A DNA stretch of 64,000 nucleotides from Flavobacterium pectinovorum (GCF_022802975.1 NZ_JAFEVZ010000009.1:1-64000), one strand, 5' to 3'. Shown: positions 35,695 to 45,205, counted from the stretch's first letter. The notes: generated by a model from the sequence alone, not told the origin. Translations and numbers: made by a program.

Positions 35695-36918
35695 ATGCAA
35701 GCAAAAGATTTACTGCAGTTAGCAGACCAATTTGGAAGTCCATTGTATGTTTACGATGCTGAAAAAATCCAATCTCAGTACAACAGATTAACTAAAGCTT
35801 TCTCTAAGGTAGAAAACTTAAGAGTTAATTATGCCATGAAGGCATTGTCTAACATTGCGATTCTTCAGTTATTAAAGAACATGGGGTCTGGTTTAGATAC
35901 TGTATCAATTCAGGAAGTTCAGTTAGGACTTCACGCTGGCTATGATCCTGACAAAATTTTCTTTACACCAAACGGAGTTTCTCTTGAAGAAATCGAAGAA
36001 GTTGCCGCAATGGGTGTACAAATTAATATTGATAATTTATCTATTCTGGAGCAATTCGGGACAAAATATCCTCAAATACCAGTTTGTATTCGTATTAATC
36101 CGCACGTAATGGCAGGTGGAAATGCTAATATTTCTGTTGGGCATATCGATAGTAAATTTGGAATTTCTGTTCACCAGTTACCGCATTTATTGCGAATTGT
36201 AGAGAATACAAAAATGAATATCGTGGGTATTCACATGCACACAGGATCTGATATTTTAGATATCGAAGTTTTCTTGTATGCTGCTGAAATTTTGTTTGAT
36301 ACTGCTAAACATTTCAAAAACCTTGAGTTTTTAGATTTCGGAAGCGGATTCAAAGTTCCTTACAAAAAAGACGATATTGAAACAGATATTGAAGAATTAG
36401 GTAAAAAATTATCAAAAAGATTCAACGCTTTCTGTACAGAATACGGTAAAGATCTAACGCTGATTTTCGAACCGGGGAAATTCCTTGTGAGCGAAGCAGG
36501 TTTCTTCTTAGCTAAAGTAAACGTAGTAAAACAAACAACATCCACAGTATTTGCCGGAGTTGACAGTGGTTTTAATCATTTGATTCGTCCAATGTTCTAC
36601 GGATCTTCACACCATATCGAAAACATCTCAAACCCAAAAGGAAAAGAGCGTTTTTACTCAGTGGTAGGATACATTTGCGAGACGGATACTTTTGCCAACA
36701 ACCGTAGAATTCCTGAAATTACCGAAGGTGATATTTTAGCGTTCAGAAACGCTGGAGCCTATTGTTTTTCAATGTCTTCAAACTATAACTCAAGATACAA
36801 ACCTGCTGAAGTGCTTTGGATCAATGGGAAAGGAGTTTTGATTCGTGCACACGAAACATTCGAAGATTTACTTAAAAATCAAATTCCATTGCCACAAGAA
36901 ATTGCAGCAGTAGTTTAA
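35695..36918 (+). CDS. lysA: diaminopimelate decarboxylase
   Basis: A 407-residue fold-type-III PLP enzyme for the last step of lysine synthesis (meso-DAP to L-lysine). Lys49 in NYAMKAL is the PLP lysine. HMHTGSDI, EPGKFLVSEAG and the CETDTFANNR block with the active-site cysteine are present. The frame can be extended upstream to 35647 with a non-ATG codon, but MQAKDLLQLADQFGSPLYVY at the ATG at 35695 is the natural start. It is a single gene. A carboxynorspermidine-type decarboxylase is less likely given the CETD motif and length. Confidence 0.93.
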   Translation: MQAKDLLQLADQFGSPLYVYDAEKIQSQYNRLTKAFSKVENLRVNYAMKALSNIAILQLLKNMGSGLDTVSIQEVQLGLHAGYDPDKIFFTPNGVSLEEIEEVAAMGVQINIDNLSILEQFGTKYPQIPVCIRINPHVMAGGNANISVGHIDSKFGISVHQLPHLLRIVENTKMNIVGIHMHTGSDILDIEVFLYAAEILFDTAKHFKNLEFLDFGSGFKVPYKKDDIETDIEELGKKLSKRFNAFCTEYGKDLTLIFEPGKFLVSEAGFFLAKVNVVKQTTSTVFAGVDSGFNHLIRPMFYGSSHHIENISNPKGKERFYSVVGYICETDTFANNRRIPEITEGDILAFRNAGAYCFSMSSNYNSRYKPAEVLWINGKGVLIRAHETFEDLLKNQIPLPQEIAAVV

Positions 36919-36947
36919 AAATAAAAAAAAAGAGAATGTCATTTCGA

Positions 36948-36978
36948 AAAACCTGTTTCCTATGAGGCAGGTTTTTTT
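36948..36978 (+). terminator. lysA terminator
   Basis: AAACCTG pairs with CAGGTTT around a 12-base loop, followed by a T run, about 30 bp past lysA. The remainder of the gap to 37266 is AT-rich, with a promoter box at 37171 and nothing else that I can see. Confidence 0.75.
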
Positions 36979-37170
36979 TATTGGAATTATCTGACGAAAT
37001 GAAGTTGTTTTACGAAATAAATATCTAATTTAATGAAGAAGATTTAAGTTGAAATTAGTTAATTTTATTGTAATTGCATTTAATGATTTAGTTGTAACTT
37101 GTAAGTGTTAAAATGTTTTTAGTCGAATATAAAAAAATACACATGTCTTTTTTTACGGGTTAAATTAATT

Positions 37171-37178
37171 TAGATTTG
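37171..37178 (+). promoter_or_regulatory. -7 promoter box for the barrel protein gene
   Basis: TAGATTTG matches TAnnTTTG, 89 bases before the ATG at 37267. Confidence 0.45.
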
Positions 37179-37266
37179 CGAATCTTATCTGGAAATATAC
37201 TTTTTGAATATATTCTTTTAGTTATTCCATACTCAATACATAATTTATAATAAACAGCAAACCTAA

Positions 37267-38505
37267 ATGAGAAAACTATTACTATTTCTTTTTATTACAA
37301 TTACTACTTCTATCAATTGCTATTCACAAATTGTATTCGAAAAAGGATACTTTATTAATGAAAATAATCAAAAAATTGATTGTTTAATAAAAAATTCAGA
37401 TTGGAAAAATAATCCGGAAAAGATAGAGGTTAAACTACCTCAAAATGAAATTTCTCAAATTGTTGATATTCATCAAGTAAAAGAGTTTTCGATAAACGGA
37501 AAATATAAGTTTGTTAGAGCTTTAGTAAAAATTGACAGATCCAGTGAGAATATAAATATAATGAGCTTAGATAAAAACCCAGTTTTTAATGTAGAATTAT
37601 TATTTCTTAAGGTGTTGATTGAAGGAGATGCGTCTTTATATTATTACGTGAATGGATCCTTGGTTAGATTTTTTTACAAAACTAATACTACAGTTAACGA
37701 TGAAATAACTCAATTGGTTTATAAATTTTATTTGATAAACGGAGATAGTTCTTATGCAAAGAATAATTATTATAAACAGCAAATTTATCTCGATTTAAAG
37801 TGTGAGAAGATTACGATTTCTGCAATTGAGAATACTGATTATAAAAAAAGTGACTTAATGAAGTTATTTATGCAATATAATGAATGTAAAAATTCAAAAA
37901 ATGTTTATCAAAATTTGGAACAAAAGAAAACTTCATTTAAATTGAATATAAGGCCAGGGATAAATAGTAGTGATCTTGAATTGAATAGTGTTAATTTAGA
38001 GTCATTAGATATTACGTTTGGCAATCAATATAATTTCAGATTTGGTCTTGAAGCAGAATTTATTTTTCCATTCAATCAAAATAAATGGTCGGCTATAGTT
38101 GAGCCAACTTATCAATATTATAAATCTCAAATAATGAGACAATCGAGCGATGTTTCTGGAGGTGAAGCACATGCTGCTGTTGATTATAAATCTATAGAAG
38201 TACCGATAGGAATAAGGCATTATTTTTTTCTAAAAAATGGATTTAAGATTTTTGCAAACGTTTCTTATTTGTTAGATTTTAATAAGCAAGGGGCAATTGA
38301 TATTACAAGATATGATGGTTCGTCATTTGCTTCTTTAAAATTGAATACAAAGCCTAATTTTGCTTTTGGTATTGGAGGTAAGTATAAGGACAGATATAGT
38401 TTGGAAATGAGAATTCTTTCAGGTAGATCAATGGTGTTGAGTGATGCTAATTGGGAATCAAGTTATAAAACGGCATCAATAATATTTGGTTATTCGTTTT
38501 TTTAG
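37267..38505 (+). CDS. outer-membrane beta-barrel protein of unknown function
   Basis: A 412-residue exported protein. It has a signal peptide (about 1-20, ending in CYSQ), a mixed region to about 210 that recalls adaptor-like N-termini of Bacteroidota surface proteins, and a C-terminal part (about 220-412) of alternating hydrophobic strands ending in IIFGYSFF, typical of a small outer-membrane barrel (PorT/OmpA-barrel-like). I do not recognise a specific family. Codon usage looks more AT-rich than in lysA upstream. It is alone; a terminator lies about 175 bp downstream. Confidence 0.7.
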   Translation: MRKLLLFLFITITTSINCYSQIVFEKGYFINENNQKIDCLIKNSDWKNNPEKIEVKLPQNEISQIVDIHQVKEFSINGKYKFVRALVKIDRSSENINIMSLDKNPVFNVELLFLKVLIEGDASLYYYVNGSLVRFFYKTNTTVNDEITQLVYKFYLINGDSSYAKNNYYKQQIYLDLKCEKITISAIENTDYKKSDLMKLFMQYNECKNSKNVYQNLEQKKTSFKLNIRPGINSSDLELNSVNLESLDITFGNQYNFRFGLEAEFIFPFNQNKWSAIVEPTYQYYKSQIMRQSSDVSGGEAHAAVDYKSIEVPIGIRHYFFLKNGFKIFANVSYLLDFNKQGAIDITRYDGSSFASLKLNTKPNFAFGIGGKYKDRYSLEMRILSGRSMVLSDANWESSYKTASIIFGYSFF

Positions 38506-38943
38506 AAAAATAAGTTAATTCGTTCTTAAGAACTAGCTTTTGATAGTAATGTTTTTTCAGTTAGAATGTTATTTGATAAGAAGGTGTCGAAAATGGAGAA
38601 ATTATTCATATTGAAATTAAAGACAGAGCTGGTTTTACTGAGAAGTAACCAACCAATAATAGAAATGATTTTTACACAAAAAAGAAGCTGTCCTTTTGAG
38701 ACAGCCTCTTTTTTATCAACAGTTAGGGAGACACTGCCAACTTATTTTTACATCAGGTGTTTTTTTGTGTAAGTATAGGTGAATTTTGGAATTTAAACAA
38801 TTACATTTTTCAAAACTATAGGATGTCTTTCATTATAGATTTAGATAAATGTAGCTGAACAATCCCTTCAAAGTTTCTTTTAAAGCACTAAACGAAGTAT
38901 ATTTACATGTATTAAACCGGGCTCTATCTTTAAATTGATTTTA
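38506..38943. other. intergenic region with one terminator
   Basis: Of this 438-bp gap, the only supported element is the hairpin at 38681-38715. A plus-strand frame at 38566-38772 reads through that hairpin and has no family features, so I do not call it a gene. Just before the kinase gene a near-consensus -7 box (TATCTTTA, 38925-38932) is the best promoter candidate. Confidence 0.4.
38681..38715 (+). terminator. terminator after the barrel protein gene
   Basis: AAAGAAGCTGTC pairs with GACAGCCTCTTT around a seven-base loop with one G-U pair, then T-rich sequence. It is related in sequence to the terminator at 41741 (both use the word CTGTC). Confidence 0.75.
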
Positions 38944-40599
38944 ATGAACATCAAAACATTAATACTGATCATAATTAATAGTTTAATTGCTTTGGTAATT
39001 GCTTTGTTGTCTTTTTCCTCATATCAGCAGTTTTCAAATGTTTTAAATGATCGTATTTTGCTGCAGTTAAATTCTATCAAAACACTTAAGCAAAACCAGA
39101 TTGAGCATTTATTAAAATCAGAATGGGAGCGATTTGAATCTTCCGAATTGTACAGCCAGAACATTGATACTACGATATTAAAAATTCCGGATAGTATTAA
39201 AAAAAGTAATGGCATTTACGATTTTACAAGGTATCATGTTGCTAAAAAAACAACAATAGGCTTTATCTCAAACTCTAAAAAGGGCACAACTATTAAAGTT
39301 TTAGACTACAGCAAAATTAAAAAAATCCTCCTTGAACGAACCGGAATGGGGGATAGTGGAGAATCCTATCTGGTGGGGAACGATTTTCGAATGCGTTCTC
39401 AATCCCGTTTTTATCCCAATAAAACGCCTTACACCATATTGGTTAAAACAAAGGGCGTGAAGAATGCCTTTAAAGGGATAAATGGCAGAGGTGTTTTTGA
39501 GGATTACAGAGGGATTGATGTGTATAGTGTGTACAGTCCGATAGTAGTTCAAAATTTAAAAATGGTTATTCTGTCTGAAATAGATGTTGATGAGGTTACG
39601 CTTCCCTTAAAAGAATTAAGGCAAAGACTTGTAGGGCTGACTCTTGGTATCTTTTTGCTGGCTGTTATGCTTTCTCTTTTTCTGACAAAATTTATTACCA
39701 ATCCAATTAAGAACATGCAAAAAAGCCTCCGGATTATGGCAGAGGGAGACTACAATCAAACCAATGAATTTATAAAAAATTCGAAGGAAATAAAGGAAAT
39801 GTTCGATGCTTTGGCAAATTTAAAAGCCTCTCTGCAGGGGGCAGTGAAATTCTCCGATGATATTGGAAAAATGAATTTGCATACCGATTTTAAGCCTAAA
39901 AGTCCTAATGATCTGTTAGGGAAAAGCCTTCTGGCGATGCGGGATAAGCTGATAGAGTTCAGAAATAATGATGAAAATACCAGAATACAATCAAAACGGA
40001 TGCTGGTAAACGGTCTGGAAGATGAAAGACGCAGGCTATCCCGTGAGCTCCATGATGGGGTAGGCCCTTATTTAACATCATTAAAGCATTATATTGAGAA
40101 TAGGGTTAAAAACGAATTGAAGAAAGCAGAAATGAAAAAAATAGTAGATGATACCATTTCTGAAATTAGATTGATGTCTAATGCTTTAATGCCTGCTTCA
40201 ATAGATGATTTTGGAGTTGGAGTTACCTTAACAAATTTTATCGAAAGCCTGAAAAAATCGACAAATGTGACTATTGAATATGAAGATTTAACCCAACAGG
40301 ATAATTCTAATATTACCAACCATCAGGCAATTAATCTTTTTAGAATAACACAGGAGCTAATTAATAATGCATTAAAACATGCTGAGGCAAAAAATATCCG
40401 AATTACACTTTCGGAATTTGATGAATTTATTTCTCTTTTTTATTTTGATGATGGAATTGGGTTTGACCTAAATACCGTTAAATTAGGTTTAGGAATTATT
40501 AACATCAAAGAACGTGTAGAAATTTGCAACGGTACAATTGTAATCAATGCAGCTCCTGGAAATACAACTTTTGAAATCGAGTTACCTATAGAATTATGA
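38944..40599 (+). CDS. Cache-HAMP sensor histidine kinase (HisKA_3 family)
   Basis: A 551-residue inner-membrane sensor kinase. TM1 is at about residues 7-28. A periplasmic dCache-like domain (about 30-220; GESYLVGNDFRMRSQSRF and SPIVVQNLKMVILSEIDVDE are typical) is followed by TM2 at about 229-250 and a HAMP linker. The HisKA_3 box is RRRLSRELHDGVGPYL with phospho-acceptor His370, followed by HATPase motifs ELINNALKHA, DDGIGFD and GLGIINIKERV. The ATG at 38944 is preferred over a TTG nine bases upstream. Its 3' end overlaps the response regulator gene by four bases (ATGA), so the two form a pair. The ligand is likely a small organic molecule bound by the Cache domain. Confidence 0.9.
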   Translation: MNIKTLILIIINSLIALVIALLSFSSYQQFSNVLNDRILLQLNSIKTLKQNQIEHLLKSEWERFESSELYSQNIDTTILKIPDSIKKSNGIYDFTRYHVAKKTTIGFISNSKKGTTIKVLDYSKIKKILLERTGMGDSGESYLVGNDFRMRSQSRFYPNKTPYTILVKTKGVKNAFKGINGRGVFEDYRGIDVYSVYSPIVVQNLKMVILSEIDVDEVTLPLKELRQRLVGLTLGIFLLAVMLSLFLTKFITNPIKNMQKSLRIMAEGDYNQTNEFIKNSKEIKEMFDALANLKASLQGAVKFSDDIGKMNLHTDFKPKSPNDLLGKSLLAMRDKLIEFRNNDENTRIQSKRMLVNGLEDERRRLSRELHDGVGPYLTSLKHYIENRVKNELKKAEMKKIVDDTISEIRLMSNALMPASIDDFGVGVTLTNFIESLKKSTNVTIEYEDLTQQDNSNITNHQAINLFRITQELINNALKHAEAKNIRITLSEFDEFISLFYFDDGIGFDLNTVKLGLGIINIKERVEICNGTIVINAAPGNTTFEIELPIEL

Positions 40600-41228
40600 A
40601 CGAAATCAAATTAATAATAGCTGACGATCATGAGCTTTTCCGAAACGGACTTGCTGAGCTCCTTAGAAAGCATAATGATATAAAAATTGTTAAAAGCGTT
40701 GGTGATGGTATTCAATTTATGGAGCTTATGAATACCCGCTTTGAAGCTGATATTGTATTGTTAGACATCACTATGCCCAATATGGATGGTTTCCAGGTTT
40801 TAAAAGAACTAAATAGCACTGCGTCTGATATAAAGCCTATTGTAATTTCTATGCACAACGATGGTAATTATATCGCAAAATGTGCTAAAATGGGTGCTTA
40901 TGGCTACCTGTTAAAAAACACAGATGAATCTGAATTAATTCTTGCAATAAGAAGCGTGAGTAGTGGGAAAAAATATTTTAGTGCTGAAATTTCTGAAAAA
41001 ATGATCAACTTTATGTCCACACAAAGCATCAGTGAGGATATTTTATCTAATAAGGAAACCGAAGTTTTAGGATTAATTTCTAAGGGGCTGACAACTAAAG
41101 AAATTGCTGCTCAGCTATTTGTAAGTTCCCGGACAATAGAAACCCATCGTGCTAATATTTTAAAAAAGTTAGAAGTGAAAAATACCGCCGAACTTATTAA
41201 AAAAGCGGCAAAAATGAATTTAATATAA
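40596..41228 (+). CDS. NarL/FixJ-type response regulator
   Basis: A 210-residue regulator. Its receiver domain (about 4-120) has the acidic pair in ADDHELFRNG, phospho-acceptor Asp57 in LLDITMPNMDG, and a lysine in YGYLLKNTDESEL. Its C-terminal LuxR-type helix-turn-helix (about 145-205) shows LSNKETEVLGLISKGLTTKE and SSRTIETHRANILKKL. It is translationally coupled to the kinase gene. A perfect 8-bp palindrome 20 bases past its stop codon, before a small secreted-protein gene, is a plausible target. Confidence 0.93.
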   Translation: MNEIKLIIADDHELFRNGLAELLRKHNDIKIVKSVGDGIQFMELMNTRFEADIVLLDITMPNMDGFQVLKELNSTASDIKPIVISMHNDGNYIAKCAKMGAYGYLLKNTDESELILAIRSVSSGKKYFSAEISEKMINFMSTQSISEDILSNKETEVLGLISKGLTTKEIAAQLFVSSRTIETHRANILKKLEVKNTAELIKKAAKMNLI

Positions 41229-41247
41229 CGAAATTAGAAGCTGTGCT

Positions 41248-41265
41248 ATCCGTATAAATACGGAT
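41248..41265. promoter_or_regulatory. palindrome, possible response-regulator operator
   Basis: ATCCGTAT and ATACGGAT form a perfect 8-bp inverted pair separated by AA, about 80 bases before the start of the small secreted-protein gene. NarL-family regulators bind such short dyads. No T run follows, so it is not an obvious terminator. Confidence 0.45.
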
Positions 41266-41344
41266 GCAAATTGGGTAGATTCACATAATACTAAAAGCCT
41301 GTTACCTATTGTAAATTTATAAAAAACAATAAATGGTAATAGTT

Positions 41345-41665
41345 ATGAAAAATATAGCATTAATTTTAGGAGTTTTATTTATTTCTTTTGGTGCATTTGC
41401 ACAGGAGAAACCGAATGTGAAACAAAGTGATTTAAAAGGTCCGGCTTTTAAAAATTATAAATTTTGGGAGCACGAAACAGTGCCGACAAAAATATATGCA
41501 GAAAACAATAAAAAATCACTTCAGGGACCAGCATTTAAAAATGAGCAGCCATTAAAAAATACTCCAAAAAAAGACCTGACTGAAGTAAAAATAGGTGGTT
41601 CAGAAAGACAAAAATTAACGGGACCAGCGTATAAAAACTATGGGCCATGGAGTAAAAATTGGTAA
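41345..41665 (+). CDS. small secreted protein with three GPA(F/Y)KN repeats
   Basis: A 106-residue protein. Its clear signal peptide (residues 1-19, cleaved near FAQ) is followed by a basic, proline-containing mature part of about 85 residues. The motif L-x-GPA(F/Y)KN occurs three times, at residues 30-37, 59-66 and 91-98, spaced about 30 residues apart. The frame also has an ATG at 41333, but the ATG at 41345 gives a normal signal peptide. I do not recognise the family. It is downstream of a two-component pair with a palindrome between, so it may be the regulated output. It has a strong terminator at 41741. Confidence 0.75.
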   Translation: MKNIALILGVLFISFGAFAQEKPNVKQSDLKGPAFKNYKFWEHETVPTKIYAENNKKSLQGPAFKNEQPLKNTPKKDLTEVKIGGSERQKLTGPAYKNYGPWSKNW

Positions 41666-41740
41666 TGAATCACAGACTGAATGAGATAATTCAGATGTTT
41701 ACCACTGTCTAAAATCTGATTCAACTGATATTGTAAACTG

Positions 41741-41778
41741 AAAAGGCTGTCCGAAAAGTAATTTTCGGACAGCCTTTT
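41741..41778 (+). terminator. terminator after the repeat-protein gene
   Basis: A perfect 17-bp stem (41741-41757 with 41762-41778, starting AAAAGGCTGTCC) and a four-base loop, then a T run. Confidence 0.85.
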
Positions 41779-42095
41779 TTTATTTTTTTGCCCGAGCAAG
41801 TTCTCTCTCGCACTTATCTCAATCCAGGGTTTTAACAATTGACAGGCATCAATTCAGGTATTGGTCTAAATTCAACTTGTCGCAAAATCATGTTTTTTTG
41901 TAAATATTTGATATTCTTTAATTTATAATTAAAAGAGTTTGTGTCCTATTAAAATTCTTATAAATTTTTTATTAAATTTGAAATTCAGGCTGTTTTGTGA
42001 TTCAAAATACTGATTTTAGAATATTCCGTGTATTTTATTTTTAAATAGTACAGCCTTGATACAAGCCAATCGAATTTTAATTTAAAATTGTCATT
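41779..42095. other. AT-rich intergenic region before the PAP2 gene
   Basis: About 317 bp with no coding potential. It is AT-rich, with poly-T stretches but no exact TAnnTTTG box and no member of the repeat families seen elsewhere in the window. Confidence 0.4.
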
Positions 42096-43049
42096 ATGAA
42101 ATTTTTCAACATAATATTTTTTAGCCTATTATCTATTACTTGCCTTTCTCAGGAAGACACCTTAAAGATAAAAAAAGAGAATGACAGTATAAAAATAAAA
42201 AAAGACAATCGATTCAAAGTTGCAGGTTCCGTAATCGCAAACAGTATTCTTAGTGTTCCCGGAGATTTTTCGGCGATGGGTCATAACGTTTCAAGTAACT
42301 GGAAAAGAACAGCGCTTTATACTGCAGGAATAATTGGTTTGATAGCTGTTGACAAACAAACTACAGGTTTTTTACATGATCATATCGAACCTAATATTGA
42401 TTATAGTTTGCCTGAAATTAAAAGTACAATACCCCATGTAATCGGTGCTGATTCCTATATTGTTTATCCAATCATTGGGCTATATGCAGGTTCATTAATT
42501 ATTAATAACGAAAAAGGACAAGTTGTAGCTCTTAATGCGGCTAAATCTTTAGCCTATTCTTACGTTATAACGCAAATAGTTCTAAAAACACTATCATCAA
42601 GAAACAGGCCTCAAAGAAAAATAAATGATGATAAACCTGTAGTTGAACCTTGGACAAAAAATCCATGGGATTTTGGAAATTATGACAATGTTCATTTTGG
42701 GCATGGGGGTACCGGTACTTCATTTCCATCTTTTCATGCGACCTCTTATTTTGCTGTAGCCAAAGTATTCCAAATGGAATACAACAACTATTGGATACCT
42801 TATACATTTGTAACTGCAGTATTTCTTTCAGATATAAAAAGCCATGAACATTGGGTTTCAGATTTACTGGTAGGTGGATTAGTAGGTACCATAATTGGGC
42901 GTTCTATTGTAATTAGCAGCCGTAAGCAAATAGCAAAAAAAGAATCTAATGGTTTTAATGGCAGCCCTAAAAAAATTACAATGCACAAACAATTAATCCC
43001 TCAAATTTCAAACTCTATGGTTGGACTTCATTTTATTGGAACTTTTTAG
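42096..43049 (+). CDS. PAP2 family membrane phosphatase
   Basis: A 317-residue PAP2 (type 2 phosphatidic acid phosphatase) protein with an N-terminal signal peptide (to about residue 18, CLSQE). The three PAP2 signatures are present: KTLSSRNRPQ (K-x6-RP), FPSFHAT (PSGH variant with F for G) and SHEHWVSD (the SR-x5-H-x3-D-like block). Likely roles are undecaprenyl-pyrophosphate or phosphatidate dephosphorylation at the membrane. The Gly to Phe change in the PSGH motif is seen in some subfamilies. It is monocistronic as far as I can see. Confidence 0.86.
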   Translation: MKFFNIIFFSLLSITCLSQEDTLKIKKENDSIKIKKDNRFKVAGSVIANSILSVPGDFSAMGHNVSSNWKRTALYTAGIIGLIAVDKQTTGFLHDHIEPNIDYSLPEIKSTIPHVIGADSYIVYPIIGLYAGSLIINNEKGQVVALNAAKSLAYSYVITQIVLKTLSSRNRPQRKINDDKPVVEPWTKNPWDFGNYDNVHFGHGGTGTSFPSFHATSYFAVAKVFQMEYNNYWIPYTFVTAVFLSDIKSHEHWVSDLLVGGLVGTIIGRSIVISSRKQIAKKESNGFNGSPKKITMHKQLIPQISNSMVGLHFIGTF

Positions 43050-43236
43050 ACTTTAAATTATATCTTCGATGTTGAATGTGTTTATTGATGAAACATTATG
43101 ATTGTTTAGTTTTGTGACCAAAACAAGTTTAATTAGCATCAAATTAAATGCTATTTTAGCTGGGTGCAAATTCAATTTTTGTTAAAAAAAATGGAAGGTT
43201 TGTATTTGTTGTAATCTAAAAGCTAAACCCAAATCT

Positions 43237-43686
43237 ATGGAAAATACAATTCGGCTATCATTATTGTTTCTGTTTCTTACTGCTAATTCATTTTGTCAGA
43301 CTATTGCTGATTTAAAATTAAAATCTAAAGAAATACCCAAAAACTATATTTTAAGCGATGGTAATAATTGTGTTTCTGTTCAGGCTTGTACTTTTTATAA
43401 TGATATTGAAACGTACAGTAATATTGTTGGGACAGTAAAAAGCAAAGGAATTCAAAGTTTTAAAAGTAAAACTGATCGTGGCTCTATTATGTATTTTGAA
43501 TTTGAAAACAGATTCAAAGGTGACAGATTTCTGCAAGGGATGCTTTGGGGAAAAGAAGGTCAGCCAACCGATGAACATCCTGAAGAATATCTTGTTAAAG
43601 GTAAGTTTTTGATTATCTGGAGTTTATATCCAAACAGCACCATAAGAGAAAAATCAGAAGCTAAGATTGAAACTATTTTGCAGTAA
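43237..43686 (+). CDS. exported protein of unknown function
   Basis: A 149-residue protein with a signal peptide (about residues 1-20, cleaved near SFCQ). The mature part of about 130 residues has two cysteines (NNCVSVQAC) that may form a disulfide, and mixed alpha/beta character. I do not recognise the family. It is followed after 42 bp by a small membrane-protein gene and may be co-transcribed with it. Confidence 0.65.
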   Translation: MENTIRLSLLFLFLTANSFCQTIADLKLKSKEIPKNYILSDGNNCVSVQACTFYNDIETYSNIVGTVKSKGIQSFKSKTDRGSIMYFEFENRFKGDRFLQGMLWGKEGQPTDEHPEEYLVKGKFLIIWSLYPNSTIREKSEAKIETILQ

Positions 43687-43728
43687 GTGTTTTTTTAAAT
43701 TAGACATCTTCATCAAAAAACACAAAAA

Positions 43729-44091
43729 ATGAAAGCACATATTAGAATCCTAATTTATTCAGTTCTATTTATTTTATATATCGTTTTAACGACATTTTTT
43801 CTTTCGGTTCAGTCGAAATTAAAAACGGATCTGTACATTACTTTAAGCTGTGGTTTTGCTGTTTTTAATATCATTTATGCTTTTCTGGTTTTAAAGTGGA
43901 AGCCGTTGTTTAATATACTTTTTTCTGTGGCTATAGCCTTTCTGGCTTTATTTCTGGCTTTAAAAACTTCAGATTTACATCTGTTTTCAAAGTATGATCC
44001 TTATGATATCAAAACAGCAATAATGACTAATGCTGTTGTTTCTATTATTGTTTGGGAGATTGTGTATCAGGTGCAAGTTAGAAAAGGGTAA
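43729..44091 (+). CDS. small four-helix membrane protein of unknown function
   Basis: A 120-residue protein with four hydrophobic segments (about residues 7-28, 35-55, 60-78 and 97-115), short loops, and no cysteines except in helix 2. I do not recognise a family. It lies 42 bp after the preceding exported-protein gene in the same direction. Confidence 0.65.
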   Translation: MKAHIRILIYSVLFILYIVLTTFFLSVQSKLKTDLYITLSCGFAVFNIIYAFLVLKWKPLFNILFSVAIAFLALFLALKTSDLHLFSKYDPYDIKTAIMTNAVVSIIVWEIVYQVQVRKG

Positions 44092-44216
44092 AATAAAAAA
44101 GGAATAATTATGAATAAATTGTTATTATTGAATTTTGCAGGCTAAACTTATTCGAAGATGGAATTTTGGAAAGAAGAGACAAATCAAAAAAATGTAAATA
44201 AAATTTCAACATCAAA

Positions 44217-45083
44217 ATGAATAAATTTTTTATTCTTATCTTATTATCAGCTACCACAACAGCTTTCAGTCAAAAAGGAAAATCAAAACCTGCTGAACCT
44301 GCTAAACCTTTTATTTTAGGTGTTATTGATGAAATTCAATCAAAAGAATTAAACGAAAAAAGAGTTTTAAATATTTATCTTCCTGAAGGTTATAAGGCAG
44401 AAGATGCAACAAAATACCCTGTCATCTATTTGCTGGACGGATCTGCAGATGAAGATTTTATTCATATTTCAGGTTTGGTACAGTTTAATAGCTTTGAATG
44501 GATCAGTCAGGTTCCAAGGTCAATTGTGGTAGGTATCGCTACAGTTGACAGAAGGCGCGATTTTACGTTTCCAACTACAATTGAAGAAGATAGAAAGCGT
44601 TTTCCAACGGCGGGACATTCTAATAAATTTATTGCTTTTATCGAAAAAGAATTACAGCCTTTTATTGATAAAAAATATAAAACCAACGATTCTAAAACAA
44701 TTATTGGGCAATCTTTAGGAGGACTCTTAGAAACTGAAATATTATTGAAAAAGCCATCACTTTTTGATAAATATGTGATTGTAAGTCCAAGTTTATGGTG
44801 GAACAACGGCTCTGTTTTGAACCAAAATTCTGAAATTTTTCAGGAGAATTTTAAACAGCCAATACAAATTTATATAGCAGTTGGAAAAGAAGGGCTTACG
44901 CCAACTGCAATTCCGAGAGTTATGGAAGTTGATGCGAATGTATTAGCCGAAAAAATAAAAGCAGCTAAAAGCAAAAATGTTGAAGTCTTTTTTGATTATT
45001 TGCCTCAGGAAAATCATGGTTCAATTTTGCATCCGGCGGTCTCAAATTCTTTTAAATTCTTTTATCCTATTGAGAAAAAATAA
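44217..45083 (+). CDS. secreted alpha/beta-hydrolase, esterase D / enterochelin esterase-like
   Basis: A 288-residue exported hydrolase. After a signal peptide (about 1-18, FSQKGK) the alpha/beta-hydrolase fold carries VIYLLDGSADEDF (oxyanion-strand block), the nucleophile elbow GQSLGGLL with Ser166, VSPSLWWN, and a C-terminal ENHGS whose histidine is the likely base. It matches the putative esterase family that includes Fes/IroE and S-formylglutathione hydrolase. The IroE-like SPSLWW motif suggests an ester of an iron chelate or a similar compound, but that is inference. It has a terminator about 25 bp downstream. Confidence 0.86.
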   Translation: MNKFFILILLSATTTAFSQKGKSKPAEPAKPFILGVIDEIQSKELNEKRVLNIYLPEGYKAEDATKYPVIYLLDGSADEDFIHISGLVQFNSFEWISQVPRSIVVGIATVDRRRDFTFPTTIEEDRKRFPTAGHSNKFIAFIEKELQPFIDKKYKTNDSKTIIGQSLGGLLETEILLKKPSLFDKYVIVSPSLWWNNGSVLNQNSEIFQENFKQPIQIYIAVGKEGLTPTAIPRVMEVDANVLAEKIKAAKSKNVEVFFDYLPQENHGSILHPAVSNSFKFFYPIEKK

Positions 45084-45106
45084 TTAGGTTTATACAATAG
45101 AATATG

Positions 45107-45137
45107 AAATTCTGCTTTATGAAAGCGGGATTTTTTT
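45107..45137 (+). terminator. esterase gene terminator
   Basis: AAATTCTGCTTT pairs with AAAGCGGGATTT through G-U pairs, with a three-base loop and T run. Confidence 0.75.
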
Positions 45138-45205
45138 ATGCATCATTATTTCCTGAAGAAACACAAAGAGCGTTTTTGAATCTTTTGAAAATAAAATTTC
45201 TAATT

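Noticed and set aside
38566..38772. Short plus-strand reading frame of 68 residues
   Set aside because: It reads through a convincing terminator hairpin and shows no signal peptide, domain or conserved composition.
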